From: Bacteroidota bacterium
GTDB taxonomy: Bacteria; Bacteroidota; Bacteroidia; Bacteroidales; FEN-979
Assembly: GCA_014382125.1 (NCBI GenBank)
Contig: JACNKI010000071.1
Coordinates: forward strand, 1-38,178
Reading direction: 5' to 3'
DNA length: 38,178 bases
Shown here: one piece after another, positions 24,306 to 32,236 of the stretch
Layout: each line of letters opens with the position of its first letter
Position numbering within the stretch: position 1 is the stretch's first letter
Translations under genes and position numbers: made by a program
The notes under the pieces: generated by a model
Databases searched by the model: none
What the model saw: the letters and a program-made list of their open reading frames with translations, nothing else
Told to the model about the DNA's origin: nothing

Positions 24306-25643
24306 GTTAAAAGCTTTTTTCAATCTCTCTACGTAATCCAGCTTCTCCCAGGCAAAGAACTCTACCTTTTTCAGGTAAATATCTTTGTTGAGGCCATTCC
24401 CTTTTTTCGCTTTAGATCCTTTCACCGGATAATAAACTTCAATGGTTTTCGTGTATGGATCCCGTCCTAAATGCCCGTAAGATGCGGTAGGCAGAAAAAT
24501 AGGATTCTTCAGACCGAATCGTTCAATGATGGAAAATGGTCGCATGTCAAAGACCTTATTGATCTTCTCAGCGATCTTGCCATCAGTGAGTGTTCTGCCC
24601 TTTTTATCTGTAACTTTTGCTGTTCCCAATGTATCGACGTAAAGTCCGACCGGTTGGGCTATACCAATTGCATAGGCAACCTGGATCAGCACTTGATCGG
24701 CAATGCCTGCTGCCACCATATTTTTGGCAATATGGCGTGCTGCATAGGCTGCTGAACGGTCAACTTTCGAAGGATCTTTCCCGGAAAAAGCACCGCCACC
24801 ATGTGCCCCATGGCCACCGTATGTGTCGACAATGATTTTACGACCGGTTAAACCGGTATCGCCGTGAGGTCCCCCGATCACAAATTTTCCGGTCGGATTC
24901 ACAAAAAGTTTGTAATCATCTGAAAAAAGCCTCTTTACTCGGGCCGGTAATGTCTTCTTCGCCCTGGGGATCAGGAATTGTTCCACATCTTCGCGGATCT
25001 TATCCTGCATCTCTTTTTCTGCTGTTTTCAAAGCCCTGGCCCCTTTGTTTCTAGGGAGAATAAAATCATCATGCTGAGTGCTGATCACGATCGTATCGAT
25101 CCGTTTTGGTTGACCCTTATCATCGTATTCAATCGTTACCTGTGATTTGGAATCGGGTCTCAGGTATTTCATTTTTCGTCCTTCCCTGCGAATGGCAGCC
25201 AGTTCCTGTAGCAGAATATGAGCTAATTCACTTGAGAGAGGCATTAAGTTGTCCATCTCACGGCAGGCATAACCGAACATCATGCCTTGGTCACCGGCTC
25301 CTTGATCTTCTTTTTTTTCTCTTACAACTCCCTGGTTAATATCAGATGATTGTTCATGAATAGTTGAAATGACCCCGCATGAATCGCTATCGAAACGGTA
25401 TTCAGCCTTTGTATATCCAATATCCCGGATTACTCGTCGTACCGTCTCCTGAACATCCACCCAGCCTTCCGTACGAACTTCTCCACCACATACCACAAGG
25501 CCGGTAGTAACAAAGGTTTCACAAGCAACTTTGGATTCTGGATCCCAGCGTAAAAATTCATCAAGTAATGCGTCCGATATCTGATCGGCAACTTTATCCG
25601 GATGCCCTTCGGAAACTGACTCCGATGTAAATAAAAATCCCAT
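24300..25643 (-). CDS. metK: S-adenosylmethionine synthetase
   Basis: Makes S-adenosylmethionine from methionine and ATP. The 447-residue protein starts [21 protein letters not shown] (ATP-site His in GHPDK). [20 protein letters not shown] and [19 protein letters not shown] are the active-site loops. It is longer than the roughly 385-residue proteobacterial enzyme, with extra residues in the first half, as in other Bacteroidota. A probable SAM-II aptamer and a good promoter lie 69-136 bases upstream, suggesting feedback control by its own product. Confidence 0.96.
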   Translation of the reverse strand: MGFLFTSESVSEGHPDKVADQISDALLDEFLRWDPESKVACETFVTTGLVVCGGEVRTEGWVDVQETVRRVIRDIGYTKAEYRFDSDSCGVISTIHEQSSDINQGVVREKKEDQGAGDQGMMFGYACREMDNLMPLSSELAHILLQELAAIRREGRKMKYLRPDSKSQVTIEYDDKGQPKRIDTIVISTQHDDFILPRNKGARALKTAEKEMQDKIREDVEQFLIPRAKKTLPARVKRLFSDDYKLFVNPTGKFVIGGPHGDTGLTGRKIIVDTYGGHGAHGGGAFSGKDPSKVDRSAAYAARHIAKNMVAAGIADQVLIQVAYAIGIAQPVGLYVDTLGTAKVTDKKGRTLTDGKIAEKINKVFDMRPFSIIERFGLKNPIFLPTASYGHLGRDPYTKTIEVYYPVKGSKAKKGNGLNKDIYLKKVEFFAWEKLDYVERLKKAFNV

Positions 25644-25711
25644 AATCTGAATGTCTTTAGTTTTGATTTAGTTAACTTACGAAAGGGAAGGGATTTGATA
25701 GTTGGAATGGC

Positions 25712-25764
25712 TATTGGTTTAGCATTTTTTCCAGTGGTTGCAATCAATCAAATCTTTCCACCCT
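25712..25764 (-). promoter_or_regulatory. probable SAM-II riboswitch upstream of metK
   Basis: The transcribed strand contains, in order: stem GGUGG, the loop GAUUUG ... UUGCA, the closing stem CCACU, an A-rich linker, then GCUAAA followed by CCAAU. GAUUUG, UUGCA and GCUAAA are the conserved SAM-II (metA-type) blocks as I remember them, and the order, spacing and about 52-base length fit. CAAU after GCUAAA can pair with AUUG after GAUUUG, giving the expected pseudoknot. The predicted transcription start from the TAATTTTG element is within a few bases of the aptamer's 5' end. No terminator was seen before metK, so translational control is more likely. Confidence 0.75.
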
Positions 25765-25771
25765 GCAAGTG

Positions 25772-25779
25772 CAAAATTA
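25772..25779 (-). promoter_or_regulatory. -7 promoter element for metK
   Basis: Minus-strand TAATTTTG (TAnnTTTG) placed so that transcription would begin directly before the SAM-II-like aptamer. Confidence 0.65.
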
Positions 25780-25836
25780 CACCTTTTTTAATTAGGAATG
25801 AAGAAAAGTTTGAATGAAACAATGTTGCAATATATC

Positions 25837-25881
25837 AATGCAGGAATGCAGGAATGCATTTTTACGTCTCACGTCTCACGT
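25837..25881. repeat. GCAGGAAT and ACGTCTC word repeats at the gldA 3' end
   Basis: ATGCAGGAATGCAGGAATGC is followed by ACGTCTCACGTCTCACG. The gldA stop codon (25876-25878) lies inside the ACGTCTC words. Confidence 0.75.
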
Positions 25882-26817
25882 TTTCGTCAGTTCCTGAAAC
25901 ACCTCCTCCAGTTTTTGTTCGTCACGTTGAAGGGAGAGAACGGTAAGACCATTATCAACTGCAAACTGAAAAACAGCCGGCCGGATATCTATTTCGGTTG
26001 TGGATTCAAGATGCCAGATATTGGATCCTGGATCCCGGGTCCTTGATGCTGGAGAGATCGTATTCTTAACTCCATGAATCGATTTGAGGTTCTTTTCTTC
26101 GACCAATTTATCGAATTCGACTTTGACGATTACCTTCGACGATTGAATCTTCTGCAGGTTTTTCGTTTTATCATCGGCAACGATCTCACCTTTGTGGATA
26201 ATGATCGTCCGGTTACATATCGCCTCCACCTCCTGAATAATATGGGTCGACATCATGATCGTCTTTTCGCGTCCGATCTGACTGATCAGGTTCCGGATCT
26301 CCACAATCTGGTTGGGATCCAGCCCTGAAGTTGGCTCATCCAGTATTAACACTTCCGGATCGTGAAGCAATGCCTGCGCCAGACCCACCCGCTGCCGGTA
26401 CCCCCTCGATAACGTCCCGATCTGTTTGTGCTGCTCAACCTGTAATCCGGTTAATTCAAGTATCTCTGAAATCCGGGATCTGGGATCCGGGATCTGGGAT
26501 CCGCGATGCTCAATATTTCCAATGAACTGCAAAAACTCCTTCACATACAGATCAAGGTACAACGGATTGTTTTCCGGCAGATAACCTACCCGTCTCCTCA
26601 CCTCAATCGATTGTTCCAGTACATCAAACCCGCAAACAGATGCATCCCCCGAAGTAGGAGGGATGTAACAGGTCAGAATCTTCATCAAAGTACTTTTACC
26701 AGCTCCGTTCGGGCCCAATAATCCAACCACCTCTCCCGGCTTGATATCGAGAGAAACATCATAAAGGGCTTTTTGAGTGCCGAACAATTTGGTAATATGA
26801 TCGACTTTGATGGACAT
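25876..26817 (-). CDS. gldA: ABC transporter ATPase, GldA-like gliding motility component
   Basis: Cytoplasmic ATP-binding subunit, 313 residues from the ATG at 26817 (MSIKVDHITKLFG); the longer track start runs back through the promoter. Walker A is GPNGAGKST, the signature is LSRGYRQRVGLAQAL, Walker B is LILDEPTSGLDP, and the switch His is in MMSTHI. GYLPENNPLYLDLYVKEFLQF closely resembles GldA of flavobacteria. gldF/gldG permease genes are not in the window. Two stretches, SQIPDPRSRIS after the Q-loop helix and ASRTRDPGSNIW near the C-terminus, are GGATCC word repeats read in frame. GldA identity is likely but a related exporter is possible. Confidence 0.85.
   Translation of the reverse strand: MSIKVDHITKLFGTQKALYDVSLDIKPGEVVGLLGPNGAGKSTLMKILTCYIPPTSGDASVCGFDVLEQSIEVRRRVGYLPENNPLYLDLYVKEFLQFIGNIEHRGSQIPDPRSRISEILELTGLQVEQHKQIGTLSRGYRQRVGLAQALLHDPEVLILDEPTSGLDPNQIVEIRNLISQIGREKTIMMSTHIIQEVEAICNRTIIIHKGEIVADDKTKNLQKIQSSKVIVKVEFDKLVEEKNLKSIHGVKNTISPASRTRDPGSNIWHLESTTEIDIRPAVFQFAVDNGLTVLSLQRDEQKLEEVFQELTKT
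26021..26053. repeat. GGATCCTGGATCC word repeat inside gldA (C-terminal)
   Basis: TTGGATCCTGGATCCCGGGT followed by CCTTGATGCTGG, translated in frame as ASRTRDPGSNI near the gldA C-terminus. Confidence 0.75.
26470..26510. repeat. GGGATCT/GGGATCC word repeat inside gldA (middle)
   Basis: ATCCGGGATCTGGGATCCGG repeats about four times and is translated as HRGSQIPDPRSRI in a loop of the ATPase helical subdomain, with the frame preserved. Confidence 0.8.
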
Positions 26818-26840
26818 ATCTATTAGTTTGAAACAGGTTG

Positions 26841-26848
26841 CAAAAGTA
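26841..26848 (-). promoter_or_regulatory. -7 promoter element for gldA
   Basis: Minus-strand TACTTTTG (TAnnTTTG) 23 bases before the ATG at 26817. It supports that start over the upstream one in the ORF track. Confidence 0.6.
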
Positions 26849-26887
26849 CGGATATTTTCAATCTGCGGTAATCTGTAACATTCAATG

Positions 26888-27601
26888 TCATCCGCATTCC
26901 ATTTTTTTTCGGTTACGATAAATGAAAAAAGCAATGGCAATAATGAACAACAACTCGCCTAACAGAAACAACCACCAGTCAAATGACCTCGGGATATATT
27001 TTGTGACATGATCCATGGCCTCAGAATGATTGGAAAATGAAAGCCACTCAGAGAAAGAGAACTTGTCGAGCATATGCCTGGAATAATCAAGTATATAGGC
27101 CAGTATTGTGATCAGAGATCCCGTGATCAGGAATCCCCACTCTAATGTGGAGAGACGAACGCGATCTCGTGTTTGACCAGCCTGGATAATGACTACAGCA
27201 AGAAGGATCATTGTAATGGAATTAATCAGAGGCGCCAGAACCGGACCAACCCAGGTAGTAGGGATCAGGAAAAGAATGTCCCAGGTCAGTAACGACTCAG
27301 GCCAGCCAAGTAAAGCCCACAGGAATAGATAATAGAAAATATCCCAGATGGCAAACATATAGATGAACCAGGCAAACCGGATAATCCACCGGCGGGTGAC
27401 AAGAAAAGAGACTGTCCCCAGCATAATGATTGTAGCTGCTTCCCGGATTATCTCCGTGACAGCGATAGGGCCTTCAATGATCTTCAGTGGGAAATCAAAT
27501 CCTTCCGGATAATATATCGCACGCAGGTAGATTACGACCGCACTCTCCAGAAACCCCATTGCAATGGCGAACAGGGATATAATAAGTAAGATACGGAGCA
27601 T
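26888..27601 (-). CDS. integral membrane protein of unknown function
   Basis: A 237-residue protein with about six hydrophobic helices. It has the N-terminal phrase GFLESAVVIYLRAIYYPEGFDFPL and the aromatic-rich FAIWDIFYYLFLWALLGWPESLLTWDILFLIP. I have seen this as an unnamed conserved family but cannot assign a role. It ends in a basic tail (YRNRKKMECG). Its stop is about 40 bases before the gldA promoter element, so it is upstream of gldA on the same strand but gldA likely has its own promoter. Confidence 0.75.
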   Translation of the reverse strand: MLRILLIISLFAIAMGFLESAVVIYLRAIYYPEGFDFPLKIIEGPIAVTEIIREAATIIMLGTVSFLVTRRWIIRFAWFIYMFAIWDIFYYLFLWALLGWPESLLTWDILFLIPTTWVGPVLAPLINSITMILLAVVIIQAGQTRDRVRLSTLEWGFLITGSLITILAYILDYSRHMLDKFSFSEWLSFSNHSEAMDHVTKYIPRSFDWWLFLLGELLFIIAIAFFIYRNRKKMECG

Positions 27602-27661
27602 GTCACGATTTTTAGTTCAAAGTTAAGAAATCTTCAGTGCAGGTTCCACAGAAACTTATAA

Positions 27662-27690
27662 CTCACCAGCTAACTCTTCACAAACTTCAT
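27662..27690. repeat. CACCAGCTAACTC word at the 3' end of the DUF4143 remnant
   Basis: CTCACCAGCTAACTCTTCAC and a few following bases match the right-hand copy (second half of 28622-28660) at about 20 of 26 positions. The remnant's stop codon (27670-27672) lies inside. Confidence 0.6.
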
Positions 27691-28611
27691 AAATCCCTCC
27701 AGATGCTCCCTGATCTTCCCCGCCAGAAAATAGGGCAGCGACATCAGGTAAAATGTTTTGCCCCGGATGGTCTTCGTCTCTTTAACCGCAAGTGGTCCGG
27801 CATAGAGTCGGACTGCATAGGGATGCGGAGCTTCATCTACAAACTGATGCAGGGAACGAAGCCGGCCGGGTTCTCCCGGTTTGACCTCCACAGGGATTAT
27901 CAGATCATTGTGTGCGATGACAAAATCGACTTCAGCCGAGGATTGTGTTTTGTCCCTAACCCAGAAATGGACAGCCGGTTGCTCAACCTTTTCAGAAGCA
28001 ATCAATTCCTGGGCAACAACATGAAGGGAAATCTGTCGGTTGAAGACAGCAGAAAGATCTTCCTGATCTACCAGTACTTCCTGGATCCCGTTGAAAAAAC
28101 TGACCAATCCGGTATCCGGTAGCTGGATCCTGGGCGATCGGCCTGTGTCAATTTTCCAAGGTAGACCTGTATGGTTTGTAGGATAGATCAGCTGGATGAG
28201 AGCATGTTCATGAAGGAGACGAAATGCTCTTCCCACCTCCCTGCTACGATATTTCATATTACTAAAACCGCTATATTTGATACGGGTGGCAGCATATGGA
28301 AAAGTATCCTGATAGATCTGCACCAGCCGTTCACGGGTTTTTTGGGTGAAGGCAATCGATGACGCTTTCGTGAATAGCCTCTCTAACTGCTTGTCATAGA
28401 TGGGAGCTAGTTGAGGAACGCTTCGTGTCACTGCAAACAACTCTACGACATCGGGGATTCCTCCAACAAGGCAAAACTGATGAAAAAGTCGTAGGAGTTT
28501 TTCGTGACCATAATTCGGAAAAGGCACCTCCCAGAAAAGATCCAAAGACTCTTTATCTCCTGCAATCATCAGAAATTGCTCGAAATTCAATGTCCGAATT
28601 GCAAAACTCAT
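27670..28611 (-). pseudogene. DUF4143-domain ATPase remnant lacking its AAA domain
   Basis: A 313-residue ORF from the ATG at 28611 (MSFAIRTLNFEQFL). It begins where a DUF4143/AAA-type ATPase would already be past its nucleotide-binding domain: no P-loop GxxxxGKT and no Walker B are present. The remaining parts look complete: the helical linker around YSGFSNMKYRSREVGRAFRLL, DTGLVSFFNG, and the nuclease-like EVDFVIAHNDLIIPVEVKPG segment. A TAnnTTTG element lies 46 bases upstream, with CACCAG word repeats between it and the ORF, consistent with loss of about 150 codons at that point. It may still be expressed as a short protein. Confidence 0.7.
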
Positions 28612-28621
28612 ACCCTTTATA

Positions 28622-28660
28622 ATCACCAGCTCATAAATTCACCAGTTAATTCCTCACAAA
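28622..28660. repeat. CACCAGCTC/CACCAGTT words at the 5' junction of the DUF4143 remnant
   Basis: ATCACCAGCTCATAAATTCA followed by CCAGTTAATTCCTCACAAA. The second half resembles the copy at 27662-27690, so the remnant is bracketed by imperfect direct repeats. Confidence 0.65.
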
Positions 28661-28664
28661 TGTA
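28657..28664 (-). promoter_or_regulatory. -7-like element upstream of the DUF4143 remnant
   Basis: Minus-strand TACATTTG matches TAnnTTTG and may be the original promoter of the once-intact gene. Confidence 0.4.
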
Positions 28665-28712
28665 ACAAAACAAACCATAACGTCAAAAATATCACTTTTA
28701 TAGATCAAATTG

Positions 28713-28744
28713 TTTGGCAGATATTTTTTTTCATTCTAACTTTG
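28713..28744 (+). promoter_or_regulatory. promoter of the rplM-rpsI-rpsB-tsf operon
   Basis: TTTG (28713-28716), 20 bases, then TAACTTTG (28737-28744): the best full match in the window to the Bacteroidota -33/-7 promoter. The rplM ATG is 23 bases after the -7 element. Confidence 0.75.
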
Positions 28745-28767
28745 CACCCCTTTTTTAAACTAAATCC

Positions 28768-29223
28768 ATGAATACACTTAGTTACAAAACCATCAGTGCC
28801 AACAAAGAAACAGTAACCAAAGAGTGGGTACTGATCAATGCTGAAGATGAGGTGTTGGGAAGGCTGGCCTCGAAAGTAGCAATACTTCTCAGAGGGAAGC
28901 TGAAGCCCAATTTCACCCCTCATGTTGATTGTGGAGATAATGTAGTCATTATCAATGCAGAGAAGATCAAACTGACCGGGAAGAAGCTAACCGATAAGGT
29001 TTACATTCGTTATACAGGATATCCGGGTGGACAACGGAAGCGAACTCCAAGGGAGTTACTTGCTAAAAAGCCAACTGCAGTTATTGAGGTAGCTGTGAAA
29101 GGGATGCTCCCAAAAAGCCGTTTGGGAAGCGACCTTTTCAGGAACCTGTATGTTTACGCCGGGCCGGATCATCCTCACGAAGCACAGAAACCAAAGGAAA
29201 TCAACTTAAATTCAATCAAGTAA
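28768..29223 (+). CDS. rplM: 50S ribosomal protein L13
   Basis: Early-assembly protein of the large ribosomal subunit, 151 residues. [19 protein letters not shown] and the [18 protein letters not shown] and YRHTGYPGG-type segment (here [11 protein letters not shown]) are the L13 signatures. First gene of a ribosomal operon under the promoter at 28713-28744, followed by rpsI after one base. Confidence 0.97.
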   Translation: MNTLSYKTISANKETVTKEWVLINAEDEVLGRLASKVAILLRGKLKPNFTPHVDCGDNVVIINAEKIKLTGKKLTDKVYIRYTGYPGGQRKRTPRELLAKKPTAVIEVAVKGMLPKSRLGSDLFRNLYVYAGPDHPHEAQKPKEINLNSIK

Positions 29224-29224
29224 T

Positions 29225-29611
29225 ATGGAAGTTATCAATTCCATTGGCAGACGAAAGACTGCCATTGCAAGAATCTACCTCCAGGAAGGCAAAGGAAATA
29301 TCCTGATAAATGGAAGGGATTTAAAAGACTATTTTACGACCTCCATTCTGCAGTATAAAGCGACAGAGCCTTTTATGGTGACCGAGACGGGTGGAAAATA
29401 CGATGTCAAAGTCAACCTCAATGGCGGTGGTGTAAAAGGACAGTCAGAAGCGTTGTCTCTCGCACTGGCGAGAGCCCTGTGTAAAATCAACGAGGAGTTT
29501 CGCCCGGCACTGAAAGCCAAAGGGTTGCTCCGACGTGATCCACGCATGGTAGAGCGTAAAAAGTTTGGGCAAAAGAAAGCCCGGAAAAGATTCCAGTTCA
29601 GCAAACGTTAA
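29225..29611 (+). CDS. rpsI: 30S ribosomal protein S9
   Basis: Small-subunit head protein whose basic tail reaches the P-site tRNA. It has 128 residues with the N-terminal SIGRRKTAIARIYL and the C-terminal KFGQKKARKRFQFSKR; the final Lys-Arg is conserved. Directly downstream of rplM, the usual pairing. Confidence 0.97.
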   Translation: MEVINSIGRRKTAIARIYLQEGKGNILINGRDLKDYFTTSILQYKATEPFMVTETGGKYDVKVNLNGGGVKGQSEALSLALARALCKINEEFRPALKAKGLLRRDPRMVERKKFGQKKARKRFQFSKR

Positions 29612-29629
29612 TATTATAACCGAACTATT

Positions 29630-30565
29630 ATGCCTAAAACGACATTTAATGAATTGCTTGATGCCGGTGTTCACTTCGGCCACCTGAAGAGGAAATGGAA
29701 TCCGAACATGGCTCCATATATTTTTATGGAACGGAATGGGATCCATATCATCGATCTCTACAAGACCATTGCCAAGATGGATGAAGCAGCAGCAGCGTTG
29801 AAACAGATTGCCAAATCAGGAAAAAAAATCCTGTTCGTAGCGACAAAGAAACAAGCCAAAGAACTGGTAGCTGAGAAGGTCAAAAGTGTCAATATGCCTT
29901 ATATGACAGAACGTTGGCCAGGTGGATTGCTTACAAATTTTGCGACCATCCGTAAAGCTGTCAGGAAGATGACCTCAATCGATAAGTTGATGGTCAGTCC
30001 ATCGTACAGCAATCTTTCCAAGAAAGAACGCCTTACCATTACACGTGAGCGTGTCAAACTTGATAAGAATCTTGGGAGTATCTCAGACCTGAACCGTCTG
30101 CCTGCAGCGCTGTTTATTGTGGATATCCTTAAAGAACACATAGCACTGGCAGAAGCCCGGAAATTGAATATCCCCACTTTTGCTATCGTGGACACTAACT
30201 CCGATCCACGACTTGTCGACTTCCCAATCCCTGCTAACGATGATGCTTCAAAGTCTATCCAGCTAATTGTTGAGATAATGGTGAATGCAATCGAAGAGGG
30301 TTTGATTGAGCGTAAACTTGACCGTGATAAGAAAGCAATTGAAGAAGAAAAAGAAAAAGAAGAATTAGCTGAGAAGGAACTCAAATTGAAGGCGGAAAAA
30401 GATCTGGCAGATCTTGAGACCGATGAAGAGATCAAAATCGAAAAGAAAGATTTTGTTGATGCAAAACATTCCAAAATGAAAGCAGGCGACAGAAAAGATG
30501 AAGCTGATTCACCCAAAATACCACGTAAACGGATTACCAAACCCGCCGGTAAATCAAAACAGTAA
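29630..30565 (+). CDS. rpsB: 30S ribosomal protein S2 with long charged tail
   Basis: Small-subunit protein S2. The core (residues 1 to about 229) has the signatures LLDAGVHFGHLKRKWNPNM, TKKQAKELV, RWPGGLLTNF and IVDTNSDPRLVDFPIPANDD. It then carries an 82-residue highly charged extension (EEEKEKEELAEKELKLKAEK, later KIPRKRITKPAGKSKQ). Some Bacteroidota S2 proteins have tails; this one is long. Followed 6 bases later by tsf. Confidence 0.97.
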   Translation: MPKTTFNELLDAGVHFGHLKRKWNPNMAPYIFMERNGIHIIDLYKTIAKMDEAAAALKQIAKSGKKILFVATKKQAKELVAEKVKSVNMPYMTERWPGGLLTNFATIRKAVRKMTSIDKLMVSPSYSNLSKKERLTITRERVKLDKNLGSISDLNRLPAALFIVDILKEHIALAEARKLNIPTFAIVDTNSDPRLVDFPIPANDDASKSIQLIVEIMVNAIEEGLIERKLDRDKKAIEEEKEKEELAEKELKLKAEKDLADLETDEEIKIEKKDFVDAKHSKMKAGDRKDEADSPKIPRKRITKPAGKSKQ

Positions 30566-30571
30566 ATAGAT

Positions 30572-31405
30572 ATGAATATCACAGCAAAAGATGTAAGTAA
30601 ACTGCGCCAGAGGACGGGTGCCGGTATGATGGATTGTAAAAAAGCCTTGCAGGAATCAAAAGGTGATTTCGATCAGGCAGTAGATTACCTCCGGAAAAAA
30701 GGACAAAAAGTGGCTTCCAAACGGGCCGACCGAGATGCAAATGAAGGGATTGCCATAGCAAGAACAAATACAGACAAGAATTTTGGAGCTGTCGTGATGG
30801 TTAGCTGTGAAACTGATTTTGTGGGAAAGAACGAAGAGTTTATCCAGTTTGCCAATGATCTGCTCGATCTCGGTATCGATAACCAGTTAACCGAAACAGC
30901 ACAGCTAAAACCAATGAAAGTTGGTGACCTGACAGTTGAAGAAAAGCTGAATGAACTCCTGGGGAAAACCGGAGAGAAAATGCAGATAGCATCCTTTCAA
31001 TCTATTGCAGCCCCCGCTGTTTTTGTATACAATCATCATGGGAACAGACTGGCAACAATCGTAGGCTTCAATAAAAAGGATGTAGAAGGTATTGATGAAC
31101 TTGGTCGTGAAGTAGCGATGCAGGTTGCGGCTATGAATCCTGTTGCTATTGATAAAGAGGATGTGGATAAAGCCATTGTAGACCATGAGATCGAGATTGG
31201 AAAAGAACAGGCAAGGCAGGCCGGAAAGCCGGAAGATCTGCTGGAAAAGATCGCGATGGGGAAACTCAATAAATTCTACAAAGAGAGTACCCTGGTCAAT
31301 CAGGAGTTTATCAAAGATAATAAAAAGAGTGTAGGACAGTATATCAGCGAATATGATAAAGAGCTGAAGGTAGTTGCTTTCAAGCGTCTGGAGCTTGGAG
31401 TATAA
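30572..31405 (+). CDS. tsf: elongation factor Ts
   Basis: Nucleotide-exchange factor for EF-Tu, 277 residues. The N-terminal UBA-like domain LRQRTGAGMMDCKKALQE is followed by FVGKNEEF and VAMQVAAMNPVAI, all typical of EF-Ts. Last gene of the ribosomal operon; a hairpin terminator follows at 31427. Confidence 0.97.
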   Translation: MNITAKDVSKLRQRTGAGMMDCKKALQESKGDFDQAVDYLRKKGQKVASKRADRDANEGIAIARTNTDKNFGAVVMVSCETDFVGKNEEFIQFANDLLDLGIDNQLTETAQLKPMKVGDLTVEEKLNELLGKTGEKMQIASFQSIAAPAVFVYNHHGNRLATIVGFNKKDVEGIDELGREVAMQVAAMNPVAIDKEDVDKAIVDHEIEIGKEQARQAGKPEDLLEKIAMGKLNKFYKESTLVNQEFIKDNKKSVGQYISEYDKELKVVAFKRLELGV

Positions 31406-31426
31406 AAAACCAAACATCTGTTCATG

Positions 31427-31462
31427 AAGAGGCTGCCAGATACACATCAGGCAGCCTCTTTT
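31427..31462 (+). terminator. rho-independent terminator after tsf
   Basis: AAGAGGCTGCC (31427-31437) and GGCAGCCTCTT (31450-31460) form a perfect 11-base-pair stem with a 12-base loop, ending in a short TTTT run. It separates the ribosomal operon from ubiE. Confidence 0.85.
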
Positions 31463-31465
31463 CAT

Positions 31466-31473
31466 TAACTTTG
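31466..31473 (+). promoter_or_regulatory. -7 promoter element for ubiE
   Basis: TAACTTTG (TAnnTTTG) ends only 5 bases before the ubiE ATG at 31479, so the transcript would be leaderless or nearly so. Confidence 0.6.
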
Positions 31474-31478
31474 CAATC

Positions 31479-32189
31479 ATGTCCCCAAACAAAGATTCAG
31501 TTCGTACCATGTTCGATGAAATTTCGCCGCGCTATGATTTTCTGAACCATCTTCTTTCATTTGGGATAGATCACAGCTGGCGAAGGCGTGTTGTCAAGGA
31601 GATCAGAAGATTGTTTCATGAGCCTGCTTCGACCATTCGGATCCTTGATGTAGCAACAGGAACAGGGGATCTCGCTATGGCAGTTTCGACACTTCAGCAA
31701 GCTAGTATTGAGGGGATCGACATCTCCACCAAAATGATGGAGATCGGCAGAAAAAAAGTGAGAGCCAGAGGGTTGTCCGGGAAGATCGTTTTCCGGGAAG
31801 GCGAAGCGGAGAATATTCCTTTTGAAGATAACCTTTTCGATGTAGTGATGGTAGCCTTTGGTGTACGGAACTTTGAGGAACTGGAGAACGGAATCTCAGA
31901 GATGAAACGAGTATTGAAACCGGGTGGTGTGATGTTGATCCTGGAGTTCTCTCATCCTGAACGATATCCGATGAAAGCACTTTATAGCTTCTATTCCAGC
32001 GTGATCATCCCGCTTTTCGGGAAACTGATCTCCCGGCATCGCGAAGCATATACATACCTGCCTGATACGGTTGCTGATTTTCCTTCCGGTGAGGATTTTA
32101 TCGCCGTTTTGAGAAAAATGGAGCTGAAGGAGCCTTTTCAGATTCCCCTGACAGGGGGAATCGCAAGCCTCTATTGCACCGAAAAATAG
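31479..32189 (+). CDS. ubiE: demethylmenaquinone methyltransferase (UbiE/MenG)
   Basis: SAM-dependent C-methyltransferase for the last step of menaquinone synthesis, 236 residues. It begins VRTMFDEISPRYDFLNHLLSFGID and has the SAM-binding ILDVATGTGDLA and MVAFGVRNFEELENGISEMKRVLKPGG blocks. It complements the mqn genes at 6-12 kb. The adjacent porT is a known Bacteroidota pairing. In an organism without ubiquinone the role is menaquinone-only. Confidence 0.95.
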   Translation: MSPNKDSVRTMFDEISPRYDFLNHLLSFGIDHSWRRRVVKEIRRLFHEPASTIRILDVATGTGDLAMAVSTLQQASIEGIDISTKMMEIGRKKVRARGLSGKIVFREGEAENIPFEDNLFDVVMVAFGVRNFEELENGISEMKRVLKPGGVMLILEFSHPERYPMKALYSFYSSVIIPLFGKLISRHREAYTYLPDTVADFPSGEDFIAVLRKMELKEPFQIPLTGGIASLYCTEK

Positions 32190-32190
32190 T

Positions 32191-32198
32191 TATCTTTG
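32191..32198 (+). promoter_or_regulatory. -7 promoter element for porT
   Basis: TATCTTTG (TAnnTTTG) starting 1 base after the ubiE stop codon, 38 bases before the porT ATG. porT can therefore be transcribed independently of ubiE. Confidence 0.6.
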
Positions 32199-32236
32199 CG
32201 GCGAAAACCCAAAATAAAAGCGCCTGACCAGCGTTA

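Noticed and set aside
25644-25711. Transcription terminator between the SAM-II-like aptamer and metK
   Set aside because: No GC-rich hairpin with a T-run is visible in this stretch, so termination control is not claimed.
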